Shown here: positions 1 through 8,259 of the stretch, in pieces
Numbering within the stretch: the stretch's first letter is position 1
Layout: every line of letters begins with the position of its first letter
Assembly (NCBI GenBank): GCA_947167105.1
Contig: CAMVGU010000002.1
Coordinates: 91,367-155,366 of the forward strand
DNA length: 64,000 nucleotides
Direction of reading: 5' to 3'
Origin: an uncultured Selenomonas sp.
GTDB taxonomy: Bacteria; Bacillota; Negativicutes; Selenomonadales; Selenomonadaceae
Notes under the pieces: model-generated
Told to the model about the DNA's origin: nothing
What the model saw: the letters and a program-made list of their open reading frames with translations, nothing else
Database searches by the model: none
Position numbers and translations under genes: made by a program

Positions 1-754
1 ACTTGAAGCTCATAATAATCGACTGAATCAAAAGATGCCAGCCATCCACCATCACAAACAGCAGTATCTTGAAGGGCAGCGAAATCATGACCGGAGGCAG
101 CATCATCATACCCATTGACATCAGCGTACTGGCCACGATCATATCTATGACGATAAAGGGAACATAAATCATGAAGCCTATCTGGAAGGCGGTCTTCAGC
201 TCGCTGATAATGAAAGCCGGAATCAGCGTAAACGTAGACACATCCTCCTGGGACTCCGGACGGGGCGCATCCGACAGATTCACGAACAGCGCCAAATCCG
301 TCTCCCTGGTCTGCCTGAACATGAACTCCCTGACAGGGGCCGCCACATTATTAAGGGCTTCCTCCTGGGTTATCTGCCCGGCCATATAGGGCTGGATGCC
401 CTGCTCATTTGCCTGTGACCAATAAGGGGACATGATGTAGAAGGTCAGGAACAGGGACAGGGCGATAACCACCTGATTAGGCGGCACATTCTGGGTAGAT
501 AGGGCGTTCCTCAGAAAACCAATAATCACGACAATGCGCACAAAGGAGGTCGTCATCACCAGGATGGCAGGCGCCAACGACAGAATCGTCAGCAATGCCA
601 TGACCTGGAGGGTGACAGCCACATCCTGGGGATTGCTGGAAGATCCCACATCCACATTCACTGTGGGAATCAGCGGTGCTGCCGCAGCTTCAGGAACTGC
701 GCTCCCCATAAGCAGGCCGCCAAGGGCCATTACAGCCAAGCCACGATATTTCAA
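1..754 (-). CDS. fliP: Flagellar export apparatus protein FliP (3' end at window edge)
   Basis: FliP is an integral membrane component of the flagellar type III export gate. The frame reads from a TTG at 754 preceded by AGGTGGGA, 25 bases after the fliO stop; no ATG lies suitably close, so TTG is chosen. The product starts with a cleavable-looking leader (residues about 1-26, ending AAAA) and then shows the FliP pattern: hydrophobic segments near residues 50-70, 90-110, 185-215 and 225-245, and the motif PPNQVVIALSLFLTFYIMSP between the first two. At least 251 codons are visible, ending ...IIMSFK, which is about full length for the family, so only the stop codon may be missing. It follows cheY and fliO, the standard Firmicute order. 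Confidence 0.93.
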   Translation of the reverse strand, partial: MKYRGLAVMALGGLLMGSAVPEAAAAPLIPTVNVDVGSSSNPQDVAVTLQVMALLTILSLAPAILVMTTSFVRIVVIIGFLRNALSTQNVPPNQVVIALSLFLTFYIMSPYWSQANEQGIQPYMAGQITQEEALNNVAAPVREFMFRQTRETDLALFVNLSDAPRPESQEDVSTFTLIPAFIISELKTAFQIGFMIYVPFIVIDMIVASTLMSMGMMMLPPVMISLPFKILLFVMVDGWHLLIQSIIMSFK

Positions 755-779
755 GCCAATCCCACCTCTTTTGTCTTCA

Positions 780-1301
780 TCATCTGCGGAACATAGGCGG
801 GATTTTTTGCGCAAGGCTCGCCAGGGAGCCAAACTGCTGGGAAAACATGGACATATCCAGCGGCGCGGAGATTGCCATCTGCTGCAGCCTGCTGACCTCC
901 TCCGGATCAGTAATCTCAGCCAGGAGGGTTATCTCATGCTCCGTAACGCCGAGCAACAAAAAACGCCCGGCCACTTCTACCACACATACCGAGCGGTTCG
1001 GGCCCAGCGGCAGGTGGGAAAGGATTCTTCCTCCCTGCCCTTGCATAGGTCTAGCAAAATGACCGCCGAGAAACCTGGCTGCCAGATATGCCATTCCCAC
1101 CACAAAGGCAAAGACGACAACAAGGCTGGCCAGATATGCAGCGGTCGACCACCAAGACATGGCAGTCGGCTGCGGGACCTGTGTCTCATAGCCTGCCAGA
1201 TACCCGCCCTGGGCAGCTTCCTCCGCCGCCAGGGCAGCATCCGGCAGAGCCAGGAGCACCAGTCCCGCAATCCCTGCCAGCATAATATTCCTTTTGTCCA
1301 T
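780..1301 (-). CDS. fliO: Flagellar biosynthesis protein FliO
   Basis: FliO is a small membrane protein that assists assembly of the FliP export gate. The 173-aa product has a leader-like hydrophobic stretch at residues 7-25, a short periplasmic part, a single strong transmembrane segment at about 52-77, and a cytoplasmic domain rich in short beta strands (RSVCVVEVAGRFLLLGVTEH), the typical FliO_FliZ core. The start ATG overlaps the cheY stop by one base (ATGA), indicating translational coupling. Family sequences diverge widely, so the call rests on topology plus position between cheY and fliP. Confidence 0.85.
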   Translation of the reverse strand: MDKRNIMLAGIAGLVLLALPDAALAAEEAAQGGYLAGYETQVPQPTAMSWWSTAAYLASLVVVFAFVVGMAYLAARFLGGHFARPMQGQGGRILSHLPLGPNRSVCVVEVAGRFLLLGVTEHEITLLAEITDPEEVSRLQQMAISAPLDMSMFSQQFGSLASLAQKIPPMFRR

Positions 1302-1663
1302 CAGCCCACTGCTTTACGGACAGCCTCCAAGACGCGATCAGCCTGGAAGGGCTTCACGATGAAATCCCGTGCCCCTGCCTGAATGGCCTCAATGACCATC
1401 GCCTGCTGGCCCATAGCACTGCACATGACAATCTTCGCGTTAGCATCGACTTTCTTGATTTCCTTGACAGCGCTGATGCCGTCCATTTCCGGCATCGTGA
1501 TGTCCATGGTGACCAGATCCGGCTTCAGCTCCTGATACTTCTCAAGGGCCTTCATGCCGTTCTCGGCCTCGCCAACGACCTCATAACCATTTTTGGACAG
1601 GATATCCTTGACCATCATGCGCATGAATGCCGCGTCGTCAACAACCAATACTCGTACTGCCAT
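1301..1663 (-). CDS. cheY: Chemotaxis response regulator CheY
   Basis: This is a stand-alone receiver domain of 120 aa. The acidic pair D9/D10, the phosphoacceptor D54 (in LVTMDITMPEMDG), S82 and K104 (in FIVKPF) are all present. When phosphorylated by CheA, CheY binds the EIDxLL peptides at the N-termini of FliM and FliY, both encoded just upstream, and changes the direction of motor rotation. It has no output domain. It is preceded by GAGGAGAGATGAAAC and separated from fliY by about 250 bases carrying two copies of a palindromic repeat, so it may be partly uncoupled from the genes before it. Confidence 0.95.
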   Translation of the reverse strand: MAVRVLVVDDAAFMRMMVKDILSKNGYEVVGEAENGMKALEKYQELKPDLVTMDITMPEMDGISAVKEIKKVDANAKIVMCSAMGQQAMVIEAIQAGARDFIVKPFQADRVLEAVRKAVG

Positions 1664-1712
1664 GTTTCATCTCTCCTCACCCTGATTAAATAGATGGATG
1701 CTTACTTACTAT

Positions 1713-1843
1713 TATAACGCCATTGTTCAGGATTTCGCAAGGCGAAATCATTCCAATCAGCGTTTCATCGGGTTTTATCCCGATATAACGCCATTGTTCA
1801 GGATTTCGCAAGGCGAAATCATTCCAATTAGCGTTTCAACGGG
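1713..1843. repeat. Two tandem copies of a 60-bp palindromic element
   Basis: Copies at 1713-1772 and 1784-1843 are near-identical and 71 bases apart. Each runs from TATAACGCC to GCGTTTCA(A/T)CGGG and holds a perfect inverted repeat GATTTCGC-AAG-GCGAAATC in the middle, with outer complementary ends AACGC/GCGTT. Between them is a further small hairpin (ATCGGG/CCCGAT). A third, diverged copy in the opposite orientation lies at 29031-29090 upstream of glgC. This pattern suggests a REP- or MITE-like dispersed element rather than a gene-specific operator. The rest of the fliY-cheY gap holds only the palindrome at 1877-1894. Confidence 0.85.
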
Positions 1844-1876
1844 AACTCAGCCCGCATGCCTATAGTAAAGTCCGCC

Positions 1877-1894
1877 TGCAGGCATGTGCCTGCA
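1877..1894 (-). terminator. Possible weak terminator hairpin after fliY
   Basis: A perfect palindrome TGCAGGCA-TG-TGCCTGCA lies 16 bases after the fliY stop. The minus-strand sequence that follows has only a short T-rich run (ACTTTACTAT), so termination would be weak; it may instead be a processing or stability hairpin. Confidence 0.35.
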
Positions 1895-1910
1895 CCGGGC
1901 CTGCCCCAGC

Positions 1911-3173
1911 TTACTGGAGCCTTGCCGCCCTTTCTGCCGGACTTGCTATCTCAGTAATGCGGACACCGAAATTTTCATCGATGACCACCACTTCGCCCTT
2001 GGCCAGGAATCTGCCATTGACCTGGATGTCCACCGGCTCGCCGGCCAGCTTATCCAGTTCCACAATGGAGCCATTGGTAAGCTCCAGGATATCCTTGATG
2101 GATTTATGGGTACGCCCCAGCTCCACAGTCACCTTCAGGGGCACATCCAGGATCAGGCCGATATTGGCATCATTGACCTGGACAGGCTCGGAGCTTAAGG
2201 GTATAAACTGTGCCGGCTGCACGGCTGCTCCCGTAGCCACATGGGGCTGGGCCGGCATGCCATAGCCGTAGCCGGGGGGCGGTGCGCCATAGCCCGGCGG
2301 CGGTGCTGCTGCAGGGGGCGGGGCCGCTGCCGCAGGAGCCGGTGCTGCAGGAGGCGGCGGTGCTGCCGCAGGTGGCGGCGCCGGTGCCGGTGCAGGTTCC
2401 GGTTCAGGCTCTTCCGTATTAGCCGAGCCGTTCAGCAGGGATTCCACCATCTCCTTGGCCACATCTACTGGCAGGATCTGCATGATCTCGCTGTCGATCA
2501 GGCCATCAACTTCCATGCGGAAGGATATGCGCACAATGGGATCATCGTTGCTCATGATCTCCGTGACTTTATCCTCCGCTCCCAGATCAATGAGATTTAC
2601 TACAGGAGGTGAAATATCGATCTTTTTATTGAACATTGATGACAGGGAGGTAGCCACCGTACCCATCATCTGGTTCATGGACTCGCCCACCGCGCTCATA
2701 TGAATCTCATTGAGCTCCTGGTCGGGATTGGTGCCGTCGCCGCCCATCATCAAATCTGCAATGATAGCCGCATCCTGAGCCTGGATAGCCAGCACATTGT
2801 TGCCATCAATGCCAATGGTATAGCCCACCTCAACAATGAGGTAAGGCATGGGGTAATGCTCCTTGATAAGCCTCATGGTGGCAACCGAGACCGTGGGCGT
2901 CGTAATGGACACCTTATGCCCCAGTAGCACTGACAGAGTTGTTGCGGCACTCCCCATAGAGATATTGCCGATTTCACCCAGGGCATCCTTCTCTATATCA
3001 GAGAGCACGCCCTCGAACTGAGATGAATCACCGGCTGCAGCAGCATCGGCCGCGGGTGCTTCGCCGCCGGCTGCCGGAGCAGACTCTCCCGCAGGCTCCG
3101 AATCCCCGCCGGCAGCCAGGCCGCCATTGAGCAGGGCGTCTATTTCCTCTTGCGAGATCATATCGTCACTCAT
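1911..3173 (-). CDS. fliY: Flagellar motor switch phosphatase FliY (CheC-like plus FliN domain)
   Basis: FliY forms the lower C-ring and dephosphorylates CheY-P. Domains in order: an N-terminal CheY-P binding peptide (SQEEIDALLNGG), an acidic/Ala-rich linker, a CheC/CheX-type phosphatase domain with two E-x2-N type helices (ALGEIGNISMGSA and SAVGESMNQMMG), a long Pro/Ala-rich linker (about residues 240-320) and a C-terminal SpoA/FliN domain. The open frame reaches 3185, but the ATG there abuts the Shine-Dalgarno sequence. The ATG at 3173 has AGGAG 12 bases upstream and is preferred, giving 420 aa and an 8-base overlap with fliM. The linker is unusually long and low-complexity. Confidence 0.93.
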   Translation of the reverse strand: MSDDMISQEEIDALLNGGLAAGGDSEPAGESAPAAGGEAPAADAAAAGDSSQFEGVLSDIEKDALGEIGNISMGSAATTLSVLLGHKVSITTPTVSVATMRLIKEHYPMPYLIVEVGYTIGIDGNNVLAIQAQDAAIIADLMMGGDGTNPDQELNEIHMSAVGESMNQMMGTVATSLSSMFNKKIDISPPVVNLIDLGAEDKVTEIMSNDDPIVRISFRMEVDGLIDSEIMQILPVDVAKEMVESLLNGSANTEEPEPEPAPAPAPPPAAAPPPPAAPAPAAAAPPPAAAPPPGYGAPPPGYGYGMPAQPHVATGAAVQPAQFIPLSSEPVQVNDANIGLILDVPLKVTVELGRTHKSIKDILELTNGSIVELDKLAGEPVDIQVNGRFLAKGEVVVIDENFGVRITEIASPAERAARLQ

Positions 3174-4188
3174 CCGCTTGTTCATCTCCTTCTTTTATGA
3201 TTTCGTCCTGCGTCATGATCCTCGTTATCTGCACGGCCATCTTTTTGCCGGCGGTACCCGGCCGGCAGTAGAATTTGGCCCGTTTGCCAACCATGCAGCG
3301 CAGCTCGTCATCCACTTTTGTATCAAGCTGCAGCACATCACCAAACCCCAACGTCAGGAATTCATTGATGGTTATATCTATATTGCCCATCTCCACCGTG
3401 AAGGGCACCTTGGTGCGTTCCAGCTTCTGCTGCAGGATCTTGACCTGCTCGGGATCATCATCCTTGGAGACGGAAGCCGCGACCCAGAAGGTCGTAGTCA
3501 GCTTGGACATGACCGGTTCCAGCACAAGGTACGGTATGCAGATATTCATCATGCCTTCGACCTCGCCGACCTTCATCTGGATGGTCACAATGACCACCAT
3601 GTCGCTCGGCGGGACGATCTGCGTAAACTGCGGATTGGACTCCGTTGCCTCCAAGGATGGATAAAACTCCACCACATTGGCCCAGGCTTCCTTCAGATGT
3701 CCTGTGGCCTTGTCGATGAAGCGCCGCATTACGGCCTCCTCGATTTCCGTCAGCACGCGGGTCTTGACCCCCACCTTCCCTTCGCCGCCAAAGACGCGGT
3801 CAATGAAGGCAAAAGCAATCTCCGTGCTGACCTCCATGATGATATTGCCCTTCAGCGGCGGTACCGCCAGGATGCTGATCACCGAAGGATTTGCCAGGGA
3901 CTGCACAAATTCCTGGTAGGTCAGCTGCTCCACAGAAGCCACTTCCACATTCACCAGCGTACGGAGATGGGTGGACAGATACGTGTTCAGAAGGCGCGAG
4001 AAGCTCTCGTGCAGCATGAACAAGGTGCGCATCTGGTCTTTGGAGAACTTATCAGGGCGCTTGAAGTCATAAGTCTTGACTTTCTTCTGTTCCTCGTCAG
4101 CCTTGACTTCCTCCGCAGAAACTGTGCCGTCTGACAGCGCTGAAAGCAATTTATCTATCTCAGATTGAGACAGTACATCTTCCGCCAA
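3166..4188 (-). CDS. fliM: Flagellar motor switch protein FliM
   Basis: FliM is the middle C-ring protein that receives CheY-P and transmits the switch to FliG. It starts with the CheY-P binding peptide LSQSEIDKLLSAL, followed by the CheC-like FliM middle domain (with a GG-loop region around FGGEGKVGVK) and a C-terminal SpoA domain (QLDTKVDDELRCMVGKRAKF). Length 340 aa is normal. The start is TTG with AGGAGGGC seven bases upstream. It overlaps the start of fliY and follows fliL by 36 bases. Confidence 0.96.
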   Translation of the reverse strand: MAEDVLSQSEIDKLLSALSDGTVSAEEVKADEEQKKVKTYDFKRPDKFSKDQMRTLFMLHESFSRLLNTYLSTHLRTLVNVEVASVEQLTYQEFVQSLANPSVISILAVPPLKGNIIMEVSTEIAFAFIDRVFGGEGKVGVKTRVLTEIEEAVMRRFIDKATGHLKEAWANVVEFYPSLEATESNPQFTQIVPPSDMVVIVTIQMKVGEVEGMMNICIPYLVLEPVMSKLTTTFWVAASVSKDDDPEQVKILQQKLERTKVPFTVEMGNIDITINEFLTLGFGDVLQLDTKVDDELRCMVGKRAKFYCRPGTAGKKMAVQITRIMTQDEIIKEGDEQADE

Positions 4189-4224
4189 TCTTCGCCCTCC
4201 TTCCTGCTATATCTGCAAATAAAA

Positions 4225-4731
4225 CTACTGGAGCAGGAAGCTAGTGATATACACATCATAAACAGAGCCCTGGCCCAGACGGTTATTGAGCTCGTCCTTC
4301 AGCTTTTTCTTCAGCTCATCCTGTTTGTCCGCATTCAGCTCGTCCAGCTTGGCGGAGCGCAGGAGCTGCATCGTCGTGTCCAGTATTTTCGTTTCCGCCT
4401 CCGGCAGGATTACTCCTTCCTTCATGTTGGACTTCTTGCCCGGATTCATTTCCAGCACGATGCTGCATTTCAGGAACTTGCCGGCCTTCTGGCCGCCCAC
4501 ATTCACCAGGATGCCATCCTTGGCATCTCCCAGCTTGATGAACACGCCGGGATCATGATGCACATCCACGTCCTCAGCCGGCGCATTGGACATCATCTGT
4601 GTGGTCACAAAGAACGAGATGCCGCCCGCCAGCGCCAAGCCCACGACAACCAGTATCGCTACCAGTATCACCGGGGATTTCTTCTTTTTTTCCTCCGGGG
4701 CACCCTCCGGTGCCTTTTCTTCGTCAGCCAT
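4225..4731 (-). CDS. fliL: Flagellar basal body-associated protein FliL
   Basis: FliL surrounds the stator at the basal body and supports torque. The 168-aa product has a charged cytoplasmic N-terminus (EKAPEGAPEEKKKKS), one transmembrane segment at about 20-45, and a periplasmic domain with the family pattern GVFIKLGDAKDGILVNVGG and a C-terminal LLRSAKLDELNADKQDELK helix ending in VYDVYITSFLLQ. It lies between flbD and fliM as in other Firmicutes, but motAB are not here. Confidence 0.92.
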   Translation of the reverse strand: MADEEKAPEGAPEEKKKKSPVILVAILVVVGLALAGGISFFVTTQMMSNAPAEDVDVHHDPGVFIKLGDAKDGILVNVGGQKAGKFLKCSIVLEMNPGKKSNMKEGVILPEAETKILDTTMQLLRSAKLDELNADKQDELKKKLKDELNNRLGQGSVYDVYITSFLLQ

Positions 4732-4789
4732 CTGCTATTCCCCTCCATATGCGGTTGCTGCCAGCCCCCTGGCTGCAGCACGCCATATC

Positions 4790-4990
4790 TCAGAACTGCT
4801 TGAGCGCGCGGCGATACTTCATCACCCGGCGCACAATCTCATCCATGGGCTCATCTACTATGAGCTTCTTGCCGTTGATCAAGGTGACAACCGTGTCAGG
4901 CGTCTCCTCCACCGTCTCTATTATTTCGGCGTTAAGTATGAATTCTCCTTTTTTATTTGTCTGTGAATTGAATCTTGTCAATTTGATCAT
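4790..4990 (-). CDS. flbD: FlbD/SwrD family flagellar protein
   Basis: A 66-aa protein of the FlbD (SwrD) family, known in Bacillus to raise motor power for swarming. It shows the family features: an N-terminal MIKLTRFN, a central VVTLINGKKLIVDEP, and a basic C-terminus VRRVMKYRRALKQF. It usually follows flgE; here the upstream neighbour is flgD, with a terminator between them. The preceding stretch (4991-5090) has a T-rich tract in which its own promoter might lie, although no clear boxes were found. Confidence 0.9.
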   Translation of the reverse strand: MIKLTRFNSQTNKKGEFILNAEIIETVEETPDTVVTLINGKKLIVDEPMDEIVRRVMKYRRALKQF

Positions 4991-5092
4991 TTGAGCAGCC
5001 CCCTGTATCCAGACTTACACATGCTGATTCACAGCCCTTGCGTGTAAAATTCGCCATCACTATAAGATTATCCTTTTTTTTTTCTGTTTTCA

Positions 5093-5137
5093 AGAAAAAA
5101 ATTCAGCGGCTTCCTCCCAAAGGAGAGGAAACCGCCC
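5093..5137 (-). terminator. Intrinsic terminator between flgD and flbD
   Basis: On the minus strand a GC-rich stem (GCGGTTTCCTC / GAGGAAGCCGC, with small bulges) is followed by TGAATTTTTTTC. The opposite strand also ends in GTTTTTC, so it could act both ways. It sits where flgE would normally be, about 40 bases after the flgD stop, and would reduce read-through into flbD-fliP. Confidence 0.75.
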
Positions 5138-5175
5138 TGTTTTTCATTGGTAAATAGGGTAAAGAGCGAAGCAGC

Positions 5176-5697
5176 TCAAGCCGTCACGCCCTGGCCGATG
5201 CTGGTGATATCGCCTATCTTGACCTGATAGGTACTGCCGTTCTCCTCGGCAACAATGGTGGGCGTGCCATCGGAAATGCTGACACCCGTGACCTTGCCCT
5301 CGTGCTTGATCGAGGTCAGCACCTTATTGCCTTCCCCGTCAGAGCTTGCCACTGTCTCCGTCCACCGCAGATCCTGGCCCATCATGGAACTTAACTGGCC
5401 CACCAGCACGGACGTGTCGATATTGGCCACCAGGGTGGAAACCTCAGACAGGCCCTTGGACACATTTGTCATCTGCTCCAGGGCGGAGAACTGCGCCAGC
5501 TGGGCAACGTACTCACTGTTGTCCTGGGGGTCCAGGGGGTCCTGGTACTCCAGCTGGGTGACCAGGAGCTTCAGGAAGGCATCCTTATCCAGGGCGCGGT
5601 TGCTGCTGGTAGTCTGGGTCTGGGAAGCCGCATATTTGGCGGCATCATAGGTGACGCCGTCCACTGTAATGGTATTGAGCACGGAAGAATCTGACAT
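5176..5697 (-). CDS. flgD: Flagellar hook-capping protein FlgD
   Basis: FlgD is the scaffold that caps the growing hook during assembly. The 173-aa product carries the FlgD N-terminal signature (FLKLLVTQLEYQDPLDPQD followed by EYVAQLAQFSALEQM) and a short C-terminal region (SISDGTPTIVAEENGSTYQV) replacing the larger Ig/tudor pair of enterobacterial FlgD, as is common in Firmicutes. It follows fliK by 14 bases. Its usual partner flgE is absent from the next position. Confidence 0.95.
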   Translation of the reverse strand: MSDSSVLNTITVDGVTYDAAKYAASQTQTTSSNRALDKDAFLKLLVTQLEYQDPLDPQDNSEYVAQLAQFSALEQMTNVSKGLSEVSTLVANIDTSVLVGQLSSMMGQDLRWTETVASSDGEGNKVLTSIKHEGKVTGVSISDGTPTIVAEENGSTYQVKIGDITSIGQGVTA

Positions 5698-5711
5698 ATA
5701 TAGCCCTTCTT

Positions 5712-7493
5712 TCAGATACGATAATCTACGCCTTCCATGGCCGTGTTGTCCTCGCCGCCACCCTGGGCGGCAGCTGCTGCCAGGACTGAGAGATCCTCAG
5801 CCTCTTCGGCGTAATCCTCGGCACTGAAGTTCCGGCCCTGCCCGGAAGCGCTGCCCTGGCCTCCCTGCCAGGCCTGCTGCTGGCCCTGCCCCTGGGGCAG
5901 GTGCTCATCCTGGAGCCCTGCATAGACCTCCACATCATCCACCTTGATGCCCTGGCTGTTCAGGTCATGGCGCAGCTGCACCAGGGAATTCTCTATGATG
6001 GCCCGTACCTGGGCATTATCGCTGTGGAAGGATGCCGTCACCGCGCCGGTGCTGCTCACCGACACCTTCAGGGTCAGATCCCCCAGATGCTCAGGCTTCA
6101 GATGGATCACCATCTCAGTGTCCCCGCCGCTCCTGATAAGCCGTGCCTGCTCAACGATCTGGCGCGGCACTTCAAAATCATCCTGGGGCTGCTGCAAGGC
6201 CGGGGCTTCCGTCGTGCGTGCAGCATTCTGCACTTCCTGCCGGAAACTGGTCAAAGCCCCTGCCGCCTCATGGCCGGCCTGGGGAGCCTGCACTGCCTCC
6301 GGCTCCGCTGTCTCCCCTGCCGTCCCGGTTGGGGCTGCAGCCATGCCTTCGGCATTTCTTCCCAGCATATTCTGCAGATTCTGCTGACTCTGGGCATTAT
6401 TTTGCTGGAAACCTTGCTGCATCATGCCCTGCTGATGGAGCTGGCGCAAGGGATCAGGCTCCCGGACTGTCTCCTCAACCACGGCCTCGCCGAACAGGGC
6501 AGAAAGGGTATTCTCCCGCTGGGGCTGTGCCTGGGCTGCAGGTGCCTGGGACTGCTGCTCAGGTGTCTGGGACTGCTGCACGCCTGCAGCCGCCTGGGGC
6601 CTATTGCCCTGCTCTGGCTGCAATCTTGGCGGCATCACCTCCGGCATATCCTGGGGGGGCGGAGCATCTGCCCGCAGGGCGGGCTGCATCTCATTCCTCT
6701 GCTGGGGCTGGTTACTAAGTGGTATCTGCAGGTCTGGCTGATTTCCCTGGGAAGTCTGCACCTGACTATTCAGGGGCATCTGTGCCATGGCCTGAGCGCT
6801 TTGGGGCATCTGCAGGTCTGGCTGATTGTTCAGCGGCATCTGCACTGCCGCCTGATTGTTTTGAGGCATCTGCACTGCCTGGGGGGCTTCCTGCCCCTTA
6901 CCCTGCTGCACCGCCTGTCCCAGGGATGCAAGCTGCATCTGCAGGGGAGTCTGCCTGCCTATCGGCTGCTCCTGGGCTTCCCCACGGCTGGGGAGCTGCT
7001 GCCCGGAGAGCATGGCCAGGAAATCCTTGCTCTGGCTTGCTGCCTCAGCAGACTGGGGCATCAGGGCCTGTAGGTTCGGCTGTTCCTGCCGTACCAGGGG
7101 CTGGGGCACTCCTTCATCGGTAGTGCGCGCCTTGGCCTCAGCAGAAAAGTCCACCACTGCGGCAACCGTTTCCTGGGTCTCTGCCATATTTTCCGGGGCT
7201 GTATCCTGGGCCTTGCCGGCATCACCTTGCTGGGATGCCGCCAGTGCGGCTGCCAGGGGGTCCTGCGGCGCGCTATCCCTGGCGCTGCCGCTGTCCGTCA
7301 TAGTATCTTTACCTTGGGGAGAGTCGTCCTTGGGCACCCCGCCGGCTTCCTGGGCTGACTCCTTGAGCCTGCCCAATGCTTCATCAAAGGAATCCTTCGA
7401 CGTTGAACCAGATGCTTTGGCCATACGCCCCTGCTTCGCGCCCTTCGGGGCTGCCTGGGGCTGCGCAACGGCCATCAGATTATTTGCATTCAT
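5712..7493 (-). CDS. fliK: Flagellar hook-length control protein FliK
   Basis: FliK is a secreted ruler that switches export from hook to filament subunits. The C-terminal Flg_hook domain is clear (VIHLKPEHLGDLTLKVSVS, then QVRAIIENSLVQLRHDL). The N-terminal two thirds are a Gln/Pro/Ala-rich, disordered region with degenerate LQMPLNNQP-like repeats at about residues 195-275, as expected for a flexible ruler. The frame is open to 7619, but ATG 7493 has GAGGAGGTG nine bases upstream and starts after the terminator hairpin, so a 593-aa product is preferred. Confidence 0.92.
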   Translation of the reverse strand: MNANNLMAVAQPQAAPKGAKQGRMAKASGSTSKDSFDEALGRLKESAQEAGGVPKDDSPQGKDTMTDSGSARDSAPQDPLAAALAASQQGDAGKAQDTAPENMAETQETVAAVVDFSAEAKARTTDEGVPQPLVRQEQPNLQALMPQSAEAASQSKDFLAMLSGQQLPSRGEAQEQPIGRQTPLQMQLASLGQAVQQGKGQEAPQAVQMPQNNQAAVQMPLNNQPDLQMPQSAQAMAQMPLNSQVQTSQGNQPDLQIPLSNQPQQRNEMQPALRADAPPPQDMPEVMPPRLQPEQGNRPQAAAGVQQSQTPEQQSQAPAAQAQPQRENTLSALFGEAVVEETVREPDPLRQLHQQGMMQQGFQQNNAQSQQNLQNMLGRNAEGMAAAPTGTAGETAEPEAVQAPQAGHEAAGALTSFRQEVQNAARTTEAPALQQPQDDFEVPRQIVEQARLIRSGGDTEMVIHLKPEHLGDLTLKVSVSSTGAVTASFHSDNAQVRAIIENSLVQLRHDLNSQGIKVDDVEVYAGLQDEHLPQGQGQQQAWQGGQGSASGQGRNFSAEDYAEEAEDLSVLAAAAAQGGGEDNTAMEGVDYRI

Positions 7494-7527
7494 CCAGTTC
7501 ACACCTCCTCTCAGATAGTCTATCGTC

Positions 7528-7566
7528 AAAAAAGGCGATTTCCTTAAGCGCAATTTGGAAATCGCC
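7528..7566 (-). terminator. Intrinsic terminator between motE and fliK
   Basis: On the minus strand the perfect stem GGCGATTTCC / GGAAATCGCC is followed immediately by TTTTTT, ten bases after the motE stop. It lies inside the flagellar operon, so it should attenuate rather than block downstream expression, unless fliK has a promoter of its own, which I could not identify. Confidence 0.85.
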
Positions 7567-7575
7567 TGAAATTCA

Positions 7576-8199
7576 TTACTGCTGCGCGGGAGCCGTGCCC
7601 TCAGCGGCGGCCCCCTCACCCTGCTGCACTTCCTTCTGCTCCTGCTTCTCTACATCTGCGGCAGTCTGCATTTTCTTGCGCGTGCCCTGATAAATAAGTT
7701 CCGTGAGCCGCGCCGCCTTCGCAGGCTCGAACTCTGCCATCACCTTGGCGGCAGTGCTCTCATCCATGCGCTGCAGTATGGTCACGGTCAGGTCATCGTC
7801 CAGGGCATCCATGGCCTCCGCCGCATCCTGGGGCTTCATCTCGTTATACAGACGGGCCAGCTTGGATACGCGCTTGCGCTCCGCTGCCTCCCGCTCCTTC
7901 ATCTGGGCCTCGATTTCCTTCTTGGTGAGCTTCACAGTTTTGGAGTGTTCCTTGGCCTTGTCCTTATTCTTGTCGGCGCTGGGCTTTGCATCCTCCACCG
8001 GCGCATTTTCCATCTCCTCCTGGGTGGGGGCAGGTTTTACAAAATACTCACCCACAACAGGCAGCTTATAGAGGCCGAGCTTCTCATTTGCCTCTTGGGT
8101 ATCAAAGATACGCAGGTAGACGCCAAGCGCAAAACCGCCGACAATGAGCACCAGCAGTAAAAAGAGCATCAGGAATATCTTCAGCAATTTCTTGCCCAT
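7576..8199 (-). CDS. MotE/YlxF-type flagellar protein (MgtE_N-like domain)
   Basis: A 207-aa membrane-anchored protein: one N-terminal transmembrane segment (about residues 5-28), a charged coiled-coil region (about 85-120, KLTKKEIEAQMKEREAAERK), and a C-terminal MgtE_N-like helical domain with MKPQDAAEAMDALDDDL and ILQRMDESTAAKVMAEFEP, related to FliG-type helices. It corresponds to Bacillus ylxF, encoded between fliJ and fliK. Members are proposed to act near the C-ring or as chaperones; the exact role is not settled. The C-terminus is Gln/Glu/Ala-rich. Confidence 0.8.
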   Translation of the reverse strand: MGKKLLKIFLMLFLLLVLIVGGFALGVYLRIFDTQEANEKLGLYKLPVVGEYFVKPAPTQEEMENAPVEDAKPSADKNKDKAKEHSKTVKLTKKEIEAQMKEREAAERKRVSKLARLYNEMKPQDAAEAMDALDDDLTVTILQRMDESTAAKVMAEFEPAKAARLTELIYQGTRKKMQTAADVEKQEQKEVQQGEGAAAEGTAPAQQ

Positions 8200-8259
8200 G
8201 CCTGTTTTTGTCTCCTCTCTTTAGCCAGTGTAGGGTTCTGGCCTGCATCCATCAATATG

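Noticed and set aside
5901..7073. A 390-codon plus-strand frame opposite fliK
   Set aside because: It is the shadow of the Gln/Pro-rich fliK sequence, with Leu/His-rich composition and no ribosome site.
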